Positions 11,154-22,368 of a stretch of DNA of 64,000 nt are shown here, in pieces. The translations under genes were made by a program, and so were the position numbers. The notes under the pieces were generated by a model that was not told the origin of the DNA, ran no database searches, and saw nothing but the letters and a program-made list of their open reading frames with translations. The DNA is taken from NCBI GenBank assembly GCA_003049465.1, contig PYSS01000162.1:1-64000 (forward strand), written 5' to 3'. Position 1 is the stretch's first letter. Each line of letters opens with the position of its first letter. Source of the stretch: Magnaporthiopsis rhizophila (Eukaryota; Ascomycota; Sordariomycetes; Magnaporthales; Magnaporthaceae).

Positions 11154-12557
11154 ATGTCCGAGCCACCCTCGCCGGCGGGCATGCTCCCCCCGGGGATGCA
11201 GATGCCGTCCCCGGAACAGATTGCTGCAATGCAGCGCCAGCTTGCCATGGATGCAGAGAGGGCTGGAATGACAGTTCCCGAGTTCATTGAGCACATCAAG
11301 GCGCAGCAAATGGAGAGGATGAGACAAGCGCAGCAACACGGCCACGGCCACGACCATGACCACGATCACGACCATGACCACGACCACGATCACGACCATG
11401 ATCATGGCCATAGCCATTCGCATGGCCCTCCCCAGCAGCCCCAGCCCATACAGCCGGGTCCTCCCAACCCCGTCGCGCTTGCGCTGGCGTCCTTCCTCCG
11501 CAGCCAGGAACTCAAGCCGCGAACCTGCATCCTGAACGGCGAGCGCAAGGACATGTTTCGAGGTACGCAATGCAAACTCCGCTCGCGAGCCGTCTGTCCT
11601 CTCACACCCGCGCCGCGAGAGCGCGCTTGCATCTATCTACCTGCCTTGCCGCATAGGTAGGACTCGGGATGCGCGCAATGCTAACCCCGCACCTCCCCTC
11701 CTCCACAGTCAAGCGCGCCCTTCGCGCCATCCAGTCGCCGGCGTACGAGAAGGCGCGGGCCAAGAACCCCGCACTGCCCCAGGTGACGGACCGCGCGTCG
11801 CTCGAGAACTGCTTCAAGCTGCTGCCGCTGTCGATGCTGGCGCTGCGCGTCATAAAGGCGGACGAGCACGAGGGCCACGACCACCCGCCTAAGAAGGGGA
11901 AGCGCGTCAAGGGCCTCTGGACCGTCCGCATCGAGCCGCAGCAGGAGGCCGGCGACGACATGTACTACGTCTGGCTCTGGGAGGGCAGCCAGATCATGCG
12001 CAAGGTCTACGCCGCCCTCGCCCTCGTCGTCATCTTTGCCATCGTGCTATACCCTCTCTGGCCCCTCAAGATGCGTCAGGGCGTCTACTACCTTAGCTGG
12101 GGGTTCCTGATGCTGCTTGGGCTCTTCTTCCTCATGGCCATCTTCCGCGTCATCCTCTTCTGCATCACCTACTTCATCCTCTCTCCCGGCCTCTGGCTGT
12201 TCCCCAACCTCTGGGAGGATGTCAGCTTCGTCGACAGCTTCAAGCCGGTCTGGGCCTGGCACGAGGTATGCTCTCCCCTGTCCATCTTCCTTGATACTTT
12301 GGATGTGCTCTCTCCGTGTGCAGTTTGCTAATGCGCCGGGGGTTTCCTCTCTTATTTAGACGGCCAAGAAGAAGAAGAAGTCCAAGTCCAGCGCAACGCC
12401 CTCCTCCAAGGCTCAGGCTGCCTTCGCGGCCTCTACCGGGCAGCCAATGCCCGCCACTGCTACCACTACGGCGACTGGCACGCAGGTTGCTACCAGCCCT
12501 ATAGAGAGGCGCGGCGGCTATGTTGCCCCGAGTGTGGACGAGCTGGAAGACGAGTGA
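11154..12557 (+). CDS. SEC62: Sec62, ER post-translational translocon subunit
   Basis: Exons 11154-11562, 11709-12265 and 12360-12557 (387 residues; all phases agree). Sec62 is an ER membrane protein that works with Sec63 and the Sec61 channel in post-translational import of secretory proteins. The core is recognisable: LRSQ.LKPRTCILNGERKDMFR, an AIQSP.YEKARAKNP block, then two transmembrane segments near residues 233-252 and 262-295 joined by a short lumenal loop, with the cytosolic FPNLWEDVSFVDSFKPVWAWHE motif after the second. The C-terminus is basic (KKKKKSKS), as in the family. Unusually, residues about 60-92 form a His/Asp repeat (HDHD.. flanked by HGHG and HSHSH), inserted between an N-terminal helix and the conserved domain. 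CT-rich DNA precedes the start, which has a good context (gccATGtcc). Confidence 0.95.
11336..11424 (+). repeat. His-Asp codon repeat inside SEC62
   Basis: Alternating CAC/CAT and GAC/GAT codons encode a run of about ten HD pairs bounded by HGHG and HSHSHG. Codon usage alternates (cac gac, cat gac, cac gat), so the nucleotide repeat is imperfect and the array is not a very recent slippage product. Confidence 0.85.
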
Positions 12558-13661
12558 GCGTTGCGTGTTTCTTTCTTTTTTTTTTTCTTTAGTTACTTCG
12601 CCGAATAGGCTTCTAGCAAGTTTCGGGTAGTCACCTCTAGTTTCCGGGAAGAGGGGTGGCGTGTTTGAGGTCGCCATGTGTCTTGCTACCTACCTAGGTA
12701 TCTCCCAAGACACGCCACGGGCGTCAAATGGCTCTCACCGTAGGAAGCGATTTCCATTCTGCACATATTAGATAACCGGCGGGTATAGGATGACTGTACA
12801 ATACGTTTACCAGTTCATAATCACAAAAATGGGAAAACAAGACTCGGATTTATCATTCTGACCATGTATCCGTAATTTTCTCACCCTCACCTCGTGACTC
12901 CTGTTGATCGGCACGTCGGTCTGTAGTGACGTGGCTATGCATCCACGGGCATCCTGGAAGCGGCCGCTTTTTGGGCCGCTTGTGGTCACGGGTTCCTGCA
13001 TAAGCCGCTCGCCACCCTGAGAGAGCGTGTGTACAAGATCCCAAGAGAGCGACCTATTTTTGTGGTATTAGTACGCACCCTATATGATCCTTTTCTCCCG
13101 AATTGCCATGTGACCATGTCAATACGAGCGCAGAGATTGTGGACATGCTTATGGTGGCCCATCGCGAGCTTCACAGAATTAGGTACCCTACCGGTCTCCA
13201 TCCCCATGACGAATATCGTTTATACATGCACATATGTTGTCGCCAGGCTGGCAGCTACCTAGGTACCTGAGGAGATAGAAAGAACAGAAAAATAGGGTGA
13301 GGGAAGAAGGAAAATGTCAAGAAGAGAAAACCCCTGCAACCCCCCTGAGACGCCAATTCGTACGTCGACGCGCGCGAACAACCATCGCGACTAATATTCG
13401 TGGCCAATCCACCTTTTTCACCATTATATAAAAAAACAACCCCAGCTTCTTTTTTTTGTTGTTGTTTTGCGGTTTTGAGCGATCGAGAGAATATAATGGG
13501 GAGGGAGAAAGTAAAAGTAGAGTAAAGATAAGGGTCCAAGGGGAAAAAAGGCAGACCCAAAGCATACGCCTCGCGCCGCTCGTGAAAGCGGATATCGTTG
13601 TCATCTACCTTGTCGCTTCTATCCACACCCCAATTTTTTTGGTTTGATTTAAATCCATCGC
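12558..13661. other. Intergenic between convergent SEC62 and acetyltransferase, no gene seen
   Basis: Holds T-rich SEC62 3' sequence, two copies of the palindromic ctacctaggta motif (12686-12700, 13255-13268) and AG-rich DNA (13260-13560). No supported open frame. Confidence 0.5.
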
Positions 13662-14334
13662 TTAGGCGCCAAGCTCCATGTACAGGATCGTTTGGTCCCT
13701 CTTCTTCATGTCGGCAGGGCTGAAGGAGTAGTTGGGCACACGGCCGACCTCGATGTAGCCGAGCTTCTTCAGGAGAGTCTCGCCCGCGCTCCCGGATTGC
13801 GCCTCGGCGGTCTGGGGGAAGGTTGTTGTGTTAGTGGGTTTCTTTGATGTGCGACAGGGTTTGAAAACCACAGCGAGAGGTGAAATAGGGAGCGGAACGC
13901 ACGAGCAGCGTCTTATTCCTCTTGATGGCCTCGGCGTGCACGCCGTTCATCAGCTCCATGGCCTTGCCACGGCGGCGGTACCTGGGGTTGACGAGCAGGG
14001 ACTCGACCTGGGCGCGGAACGGGCTGGTCTCCGAGGCCGGCAGCGACAGCAGGGCGGCGCCGACGAGCTCGGTGCCCTTGGCGCGCGTGCCGGGTTCGGA
14101 CTCGTCCAGCAGAAAGAGGATGGCGAGACGGCCCGCGCCCGCGTCGGCGATGCGCTCCTTCCACCAGGCCAGCAGCTTCTCGTGGTTCAGCGGCGGCAGG
14201 AAGGCGCCCGTCATGTGGTCCTGCGTGATGCAGGTCCCGTGCAGCGCCGCCAGGTAGGGCACCAGGTGCGAGTGCTGGGCCGCCGAGAAGACGTATATCG
14301 GCGGTTGTGCCATTGCGTTGGCTGCTGGTGTCAT
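13662..14334 (-). CDS. GNAT-family N-acetyltransferase (tabtoxin-resistance-like)
   Basis: Exons 14334-13903 and 13811-13662 with a 91-nt intron (GTGCGT..CCAG), phase 0; 193 residues. GNAT enzymes transfer acetyl from acetyl-CoA to an amine. The acetyl-CoA loop is visible as VNPRYRRRGKAMELM (motif A, R-x-x-G near residues 118-125). The C-terminal block after the intron (TAEAQSGSAGETLLKKLGYIEVGRVPNY) resembles the fungal and bacterial group that includes tabtoxin resistance acetyltransferase and related single-domain GNATs. The substrate cannot be told from sequence. The first ATG has an in-frame second one at residue 8 that would also serve. The reading-through frame past the donor ends soon, supporting the intron. 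Confidence 0.88.
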
Positions 14335-17300
14335 CGTATCAGCGGATGGGTAAAACAGGCCAATAGGCGGCTAGGTGCTGTTCTTTCTCAGGTGTTGTGA
14401 TGTTTTGCTTTTTCTGGGGTTATATCTATATCTTCCCACTTCTGTTGATTTAGCATGCTCGTCTTTGTGATTCTTTCGTGGAAAACGACAGCGGTGCTCC
14501 TTTCTTGTTATATGGTATTGTTTCTAGTGTCATCTCTTTGCTTTTCCACCCTGGCTCTTCCCGTCACCTTCCAGGGCCTGCCGGGCCCTATCAGCGTGGC
14601 TTTCGTGGGCAGTAGGGCACCTTGGCGTGGCGTTTTTGCCGCGCCGGTCCAATGAGCTCATGACCGAGTCCCAGAACGGAACCGTGCCGTTCCGGGTTAT
14701 AAATCTCGCAGGCCTGGAGCCATTGAGCTGGGCTGACGGACGCCACTATCACAAGGCCATCCGGGGAAGGCAAATAGAGGCCGGGAGAAGAGGTGGACGA
14801 CAGGGATGGGGTCGGTAGGATATACGTAAGGAGATGCGACTTGCATGCGCGGCTCGACCCCGTTTGTCCGGCTGCTTTAGGCTCTCGTCGATGCTCCTTA
14901 AGTCGGAGCGCTATACTTATTGCGTAACGGCGGTATAGGAAGAAAGGGTGTCGAAGATGTGGAGAGAATTAACAGGTAAAAAGATGAGACGAGGGAGGGA
15001 GGGAAAAAGCCTATAATATAGCTGGACGGCGACACAAGGGAATGATAGAAACGTACGTTCCAGAAGAAGACCATGAATGGAGTGAAAATCTTGACCCAGT
15101 ACTGGCTCCCCAAAAGATGAATGCAGGCTAAACCAGAAAGTCAATTCGTTTGTCGCCGGCCACCGAATGTCCCAAAAGGACACTGTGATGCCGTCAAACT
15201 TTTTTCTCCCCCCTTTTCTTTTCTCTCTCCCCTGCCGCTCTTCCCTACACACCTTCTTTCAGACTTGGCTACCTACCACCTACCTTAGGTAGGGTAGTAG
15301 GGTGATAACGGGAGCTCTCGTGCAGGACGGACGCGCAAAAGGATGGGACGGTTTTGTTGTTGGTTGGCTGGCTGGCTGCGAGCTTTCCGGGAGAGCGCCT
15401 GTCAAAGTGGAGGCTTTCGAAGAACGGTTATTGGAGGGGTCACTTGGCCGAACCACGCTGACCCGAAAAACCAAAATCAGGACGGGGTTCCTGCGTCTTT
15501 AAGGCTGAAAGTCGGAGGGTGCGGTGGCAGCTCCTCTCTCCACGGAAATTGCCTGTTGACGGTCACGGGCTGTTTCTCGGTGAGTTCTGGAAAGGGTAAT
15601 ATGTAATATGGCTGCTGTGGGCGTGCGATGCTTGCCGGGCTTGCTGTGGTCTGTCTTCAATGAGCCGGCAACCGGCCATGCCCGCCGTCGGCTCGGGTAC
15701 CGAAAAGTACACGGACATGTATTCTGTGGGTCACCCTGACCGGATAGGCCCAATCAAAAGCTTCGAATCTGTCTCATTTCCGGCAGCTGTTCCACACCAC
15801 CAGTACTTTGTTAGTACCTCGAGCTGTCCTCGGATGCATCACCTGGCGTCCCCAAGCTTTTTTTTTTTTTTTTCTCTTCCCCTTCCCCTATTATTGAGTT
15901 CTCGCCATCACACCTCAATCCTTCCTGGCCTCGACGCCGCCCACCATCCTTTCCTGTCCCACTCCGGCACAGCCCTCCTCGCCGTCAGGATTTTAACACC
16001 TTTTTCTCTCTCTACCTCCTTGGGACGACTGCATGGATCGGAGATTGGATGTGAGGACAAAGACGCATGCTGCGGAGGGTACTTGCCGAGCGACATCGCT
16101 GCGAACCCGTCTTGGCTTGGCCGGCTTCGACAGGTCGTCCGGTCTAGCTGCCTTGGCCATGGAAAGGTGTCATGTCATGTCCGGCCGTCAATGCCTCGGT
16201 GAGGAACCAATTTCCGTGGTGATATATGGCCATGCGCCTGGCCGCAGGCTCCCGAGAGCCGTGCTCGCACCGGCCTGCTCTGCACGCAGCCGCTCCTCGT
16301 GAGCCACGTTGCCGGACTTTCCGCGCCAACGCTTGGCAGACGTCGGACCTATGGCCCCGGTCCTGGGTCTGTGGGCGTATGCCCACTTTCTTCTTCTGAC
16401 GACGTCCGTCGTAGCCCTCCGCTTCTTTTCTTTCAGCCTTGCGTCCTCGGCGACGTCCGTCCTTTCTGATCACGTGGCTGCGGACAAAAGCCCTCCATGG
16501 CATTGCCGTCGCCGCCGAGGCGCGCACTCTAACGTCGAGATGCTAGTCGCTTCACGGGTAAGAGGCCTTATTGCCACGCAGCATCGCGGCCGACAACGTC
16601 CAGGGTGCGTCGTGCGACCCGGGTATTGTCCCGAACTGCGGACTTTTCTCTCCTCAGCACGGGAGGCGCCGGCCGGATGGGCCCACGCACCAAGTATTGC
16701 CCGCTGTCCCTCTCATTCCCGACGGGTTGTCCTGTGTCATCATCTTGACGGCTGCATTATGATTGTAGCCCGTCACGCAATATGCCCATGCCCGTCAGGT
16801 CGTCACCTCGTCGTCAATTCTGAACAAGGCATCCCTCCGAGCACTTATTCCACAGCATACCGGCATAGTGAAGATAGGAGCTGTTTTGGGGCTGGCGGAG
16901 AGATGCAGTGCCCAGAGGGTCGACCCGGCACAGCGCCACCGCTGATACGAATGCCACTCAGGGTGCGACACCCGAAAATTTACGTGATATGGCTCCTTCA
17001 CCCGGGACAAGGCTCGGAAAGGGTGCCCAATGGCCGATGTCGGAGCCTGTGAACAGGGGAAGCTGAAGCGGTCAGCCCTCACAAGCCCAGGGTCGTTGGA
17101 AAGCTTGAAGCACCATGAGGCACGGTCATCATTGAGTGTTCGTGATTTGAAATCAAGAGGTGTTAGGAGGAAGCCGCTCGCCCTGCTATCAAGGTTTCAT
17201 AATTCCAAAATTGATGTCCGATTTGTTTTTTTTTTTCTTGCTTCTTTCTTGCTTGGCTATCGGGTAGGTCTAGAGGGGTCACCTCATTCTATGAATCCCA

Positions 17301-18152
17301 CTCGCCGTGCTGTCGGCTCCGTTGGCTTGACTGTGATCTGACCAAGCAGCTATCAGCCGGCGGGGTGCACAGGCACGGCACGCGTTGGACAGCATACGGG
17401 CTGTACTTGAGCCAGCGTCAAAGAGGTGGCCTGGCCATGCAATACCGCACCTGCATATGCATTGGACGTGCGTTCATTCATAAGCACTCGTTTCTGTGAA
17501 TTAGTGTGGTATCAATCTCTTCACTGACTGGCTGCCACGGCCAAGTGGTGACGCCATCGCCCAATCCAGCCAACTGGCGCCCGTCTTGTGTACCTGGCTG
17601 GAGACGGGAGGGGTGAAGCTGCTTGGCTTGATAGCTGCCGCGTGCATTAATGCCAAATTTCCAGTTTCATGCTCCCCGCCCGGCTCGCTCGATTCAAGGT
17701 CCAGATTCCATCCCGTCCCCTCCCCGCCATCACGGCTCCTCCGCCCAGGATTCACGATTGCTCACCTCTGCGGGCGGATTTTTGAACGAGCGTCTCATCG
17801 CGCATTGAATCCGGCACGACCGCTGCCCTGAGCCTGATTATTAGTATCTGGCTGATATTTCCTCTCGTCTCCCCTCACATCCCTCGTTCTCTCCTCTCTC
17901 CTTTCTTCAGACGCGACAATTCTCTCCGTCCCAGCTCACGTCACCTTTACCCCTCCCCGCACGACTCCAGCCTTCCACCAAGCAGCTCCAGCTCCACCCA
18001 AGAAGCTTTGGAGCTGTTGTAGCACCCGGCACCACATACTGTCTCAATTGCTCAGACACAGCTCCCTGGCAAGGAAACGCCTGTCTTCGTAAGTTATCTT
18101 GGAAACGTCTGATTAGCTTTGGCATCCTCGTCTGTGCCAGCCGTTGCCCGCC
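14335..18152. other. Long gene-poor region, no supported gene
   Basis: About 3.8 kb. Several frames exceed 100 codons (for example 16309-17052 +), but their translations are compositionally shadow-like (Arg/Ser/Cys/His-rich, no domain). The region has a tacctaggta-type motif cluster at 15269-15297 and T-rich tracts at 15859-15875 and 17224-17235. The last 300 bp are CT-rich and probably PLD promoter and leader, with a possible leader-intron acceptor (ttcttcag) near 17911. Confidence 0.5.
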
Positions 18153-21100
18153 ATGGACCGTCTCTTGCACAAGCTTGAGGATAAGGTTGATCGCCTCTTG
18201 GGCCACGAGCACCAAGACCATTCGCATACTACTGCTGAGGGCTGCGACGATTCGCACCCCGCCGAGAACCGCGAAAACCGCTACAACTCGTTTGCTCCGC
18301 AGACCAGCGGTGTTCCGAAATGGTACGTCGACGGCGCGAGCTACTTTTGGGCCGTTTCGGAGGCCCTCGAACGTAAGTCTGCCTTCTTCATAGCCGTTCT
18401 GGCCCAAAGAAGTCAGGAAATGATGGCAGCGGTGCTAAACAAACTGTTTAGAGGCTCGAGAGAGCATCTACATCCTCGACTGGTGGCTGAGCCCCGAGCT
18501 GTATCTGCGTCGCCCACCCGCGCGTAACGAGCAGTACCGCCTGGACCGCATGCTCCAGGCGGCTGCAGAGCGAGGTGTGCAGATCAGGATTATTGTATAC
18601 AAGGAGGTCCCACAGGCTTTGACGTGTAAGCCCCGCAAACGCACATACGTCACAGCCCACGAATATGTAGGCGGCTACTGACATTTCACTTCAACCTAGT
18701 GAACTCGGAGGTGAGTGATACAGATGATATTCGGTTGAGTAATACTGAATATTCGGAACAATACTGACGCCAATGCCTACGCTCCCAGCACACCAAGCAT
18801 GCCCTAGAGGCGCTGCACCCCAATATCAGGGTCTTCAGGCACCCTGACCACCACCCCAGTGCCAACGATGTGAAGGGAGACCTCCTTGAGGGATTCCAGA
18901 ATCTGTCTCTGGGCTCCTTCAGCCTTTCAACCCTGCCCAAAGATACGCTTGCCGCCCTCTACGGCACCGCTGACGATGTCGTGCTCTTCTGGGCCCACCA
19001 CGAGAAGCTCCTGGTGGTTGACTCCCACCTTGCCTTTATGGGCGGTCTCGACATGTGTATGTTGTTCCTTGCATGTGCATGCGGCAAATAAGACCGTTGG
19101 GTCGCTAACCGAACGTACCTGTGTATCTAGGCTTCGGAAGATACGACACGAACAGTAAGCTTCAGTCCAGTCCATAAAATATCCAGGTACTCGTCGAGAG
19201 GAGTCAACAGTCCTGCTGAACACAATCAATAGGTCACCCGATCGCCGACGCCCATCCTGGTGACCTCAACGCAATCGTCTTCCCCGGCCAAGACTACAAC
19301 AATGCGAGGGTCTACGACTTTGAGAGCGTCGACAAATGGGAGAACAACAAACGTAAGCAGGTTGGCTCTACAACTGTTTCAGGAATCTCGGAGAACTAAT
19401 CTTCATGATGGCGCCTAGTCGACCGAACCGTGAGCTCCCGCATGGGCTGGTCCGACATCTCCATCAGCCTCAGCGGGAACATCGTCAACAGTCTGATCCT
19501 TCACTTCACGGATCGATGGTAGGTGCTGCTTGAGGCGGCAGTTAAGTTGATAGCTACCTGTCAGTATACCTCGCTAACTTTTGCAATAAGGAACTACATC
19601 TACGAGGGGAAATATCGGGCCAGGACCGACGTACACTACGAGGCTCTGGGTGGGCCTGCATCTCACGCTCCCCCTGCGCCAGGACTGTTGCAGAATGGAG
19701 AGGACTTCTTCGGTGGCCTGCAGCGACATTTCAACCACCATTTCAGGCAGTTCTCGTCCGAGGAACGCTCAGAAGAGCAGTCTAGGGGGCTGGGCCACAA
19801 CGGTGGAGGCGAAGCCCATATCCAATTGACGCGAAGGTGAGTTGCTGTGGCCGCACCACTCCTGACTACCTATGCTGTGGTCAGTCTTCTAATGCTCAAC
19901 GCCCAAATACGACCAGCGCCTGCCCGTGGTCTTCCGGCAAGCCCACCGAGCACTCCATCGCCAATGCCTACATCGAGGCCATCACCAATGCCCAACATTT
20001 TGTCTACATCGAGAATCAGTTTTTCATCACTGCCACGAGCGATGAGCAGAAGCCGGTCCACAACAAGCTCGGCGAGGCCATCGTAAACCGCATCGTGCGG
20101 GCGCATCAGAACAACGAGGTGTTCCACATCTTTGTGCTCATGCCCGCAGTTCCAGCCTTCGCCGGCGACCTCAAGTCGGACGGCGCGCTCGGCACCCGCG
20201 CCATCATGGAGTACCAGTACAACAGCATTTCCCGGGGAGGTTACAGTATCTTGGAATCCGCGCGCAACCGGGGCGTCAGCGACCCGCATCGTTACATCAA
20301 CTTTTATAACCTGCGCAACTTTGATCGTATTAATACGAGCGCGGCCATGCAGAGGGTCGAGGAGGAGAGCGGCGTGCCCTACGAGTCGGCCCGCCGCGAG
20401 TTCGACGACGCCGTGGAGAGCGGCTACGATGGCTACGACCGCGAGGCCACCTCGGGCCGCTATGGAGACCAGTACCGGCGCTACCAGGAAGCGGCCGAGC
20501 GCACTCATGACCGCAGCGTTAGTTCTTATCCGCTTTATATCTCCCCTCCAGTGCGGCTGTAGTTGTGGTATTCTGACGACTCTTGTGAGATTATGCGACA
20601 CAGTGGGACACGGTCAGCGCCTGCTACATGGATGCAGGCCCCGACCTGCACAGCATCCCCTGGTCAGGCAGCCCAGAGTCGGAGCTCGACGCCTTCGTGT
20701 CCGAGGAGCTGTACATCCACTCCAAGGTTCTCATCGCCGACGACCGCCTGGTCATCTGCGGCTCTGCCAACCTCAACGACCGCTCGCAGCTGGGCAACCA
20801 CGACTCCGAGATAGCCGTGGTGATCGAGGACCCGTCGCCCGTGCAGTCGCGCATGGCCGAGCAGGACTTCACCGCCTCGCGCTTCGCGGCCTCGCTCCGC
20901 CGCCAGCTCTTCCGGAAACACCTGGGCCTGCTCCCCGACCAGCCGTGCGACCGGCCCGATGCCAACTGGACGCCCGTCACGCGGGGCCCCAACCACTACG
21001 ACTGGGGCTCGCCTGCCGATAGGCTGGTCGAGGACCCTCTGAGTGGCCGCTTCCTCGACCTCTGGCGCTCGACGGCCCGCACAAATACCGAGGTGCTCAG

Positions 21101-21437
21101 CAAGGCCTTCCACAACGTGCCCAACGACGCGGTCCGGACGTGGGACGACTACGACAGCTTCTTCTCGCGCCACTTCATCATCCCTGGAGCCGAGAAGAAG
21201 GAGAAGGACGAGGACGACGAGGCGCGCCGGCGGCGCGAGGAAGAGGACGCTCGCAAGGTCCAGTACGGCCACGTCGTGCGCGACGAGTTCCCCGGAGGCG
21301 TCTCGGAGCTCAAGGACTGGCTGTTCCGCGTGCGCGGCACTCTGGTCGAGATGCCGCTGCAGTTCCTCGTCGATGTCCCCGATCTGGCCAAGGAGGGGCT
21401 CTCGCTCAACGCCTTCACCGACGATCTCTACACGTAA
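18153..21437 (+). CDS. Phospholipase D (two HKD motifs), ten exons
   Basis: Phospholipase D cleaves phosphatidylcholine-type lipids to phosphatidic acid. Exons: 18153-18372, 18452-18625, 18700-18710, 18789-19056, 19131-19154, 19233-19352, 19419-19518, 19591-19836, 19917-20517, 20604-21437; total 865 residues with every phase consistent. The first HxKxxxxD motif is HHEKLLVVD near residue 205, followed by the FGRYDTNSHPIAD..HPGD block; the second is YIHSKVLIADD near 625, followed by GSANLNDRS. TEHSI and YIENQFF blocks between them are typical of fungal and plant PLDs. No PX or PH domain precedes the catalytic part, so this is the short fungal class rather than Spo14-like. Residues about 65-75 (SYFWAVSEALEQARESIYI) begin the first catalytic lobe. 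A charged insert (KKEKDEDDEARRRREEEDARK) lies near the C-terminus. Two exons are only 11 and 24 nt. Confidence 0.95.
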
Positions 21438-22368
21438 AACGAGGGTAGCCTAGAAATGTTTGGTTGACATGTCGGGCCCGAACACTGGCATATTATGGTC
21501 GAGCTATGCGAAAAGGTTCATTATAAATACCAGTTCCTTCGCCTCGGCTCTGTCAACGAATACGGCAAGCGCCCAACCATCTACAGATCCTCCATCAGGG
21601 ACGAGACCCTCTCGGAGCCGTAAATGGTAGGGCGGATGCCGTATTCGTTGGGAGAGTCGAGGCGAAGGCCCTGGTATTTTTGCTGTTCGTTGAGGAGGAG
21701 TCGAGAAACGAGATGTAGTATTATTTGTTCAAAATGTTTGCCAGCCCCGTTACATGCCCCGAGTCTATAGCAAAGAAAACCAGTATGGGAACGGAGAAAA
21801 AAAAGGCACCCAGGTGTTATCTCGTGAATCTTTGCTGCCACCCTTCCCTCTTCCCTTGCCTATAATAGATCTGCATGCGCACAAGGCACACCTATACTCT
21901 CTCTATCTGTCGCGCGGTGAGGTGGCCATGTCCCCCGTCTACCCCTTGGCCAGGGCTGCGCATGACCGACCAACCAACCAACCAGTTGAGCCAAACTGAG
22001 CCAAGCCGGAAAACCACAAGGATAGCAGTAGCTGGTGGTTGTGGGTTTTTTTTATGCGAAAGTGGTAGGTAGGTAGGTAGCCAGTTGGTCCGTAAAAACA
22101 AAGGGGATGTATTATACAAACGTACTGATACCCTTTTTTTCCAGCAGAAACAAAGTGCATCGAAGATAACAAAAAAAACAAGACGATGCGCGCGCGGCCC
22201 TCCCGTGAGCCCTTGCCAGATAAAAAGTTGACTCCGCTGTAAGCAAGGAAAAATAGATAATCAAACGTCTTGATAACTCGTTTCCGACAGGGGCCGAGAA
22301 AGCCAGTCCCTCCCCCACTGCCTCCTCCTCCCCGAAACAAATGAATCCGGGGGGTTTTCGCTGAGTGC
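21438..22368. other. Convergent intergenic region, no gene seen
   Basis: 3' flanks of PLD and the PDI-like gene. It contains a short (ggta)n array at 22064-22080 and several A/T runs. Around 21555-21660 an imperfect inverted repeat is visible (cgaatacggca near 21557 against tgccgtattcg near 21637). No supported gene. Confidence 0.5.

Noticed and set aside
16309..17052. 247-codon plus-strand open frame
   Set aside because: No domain, unusual Cys/His/Arg composition, no splice or promoter support.
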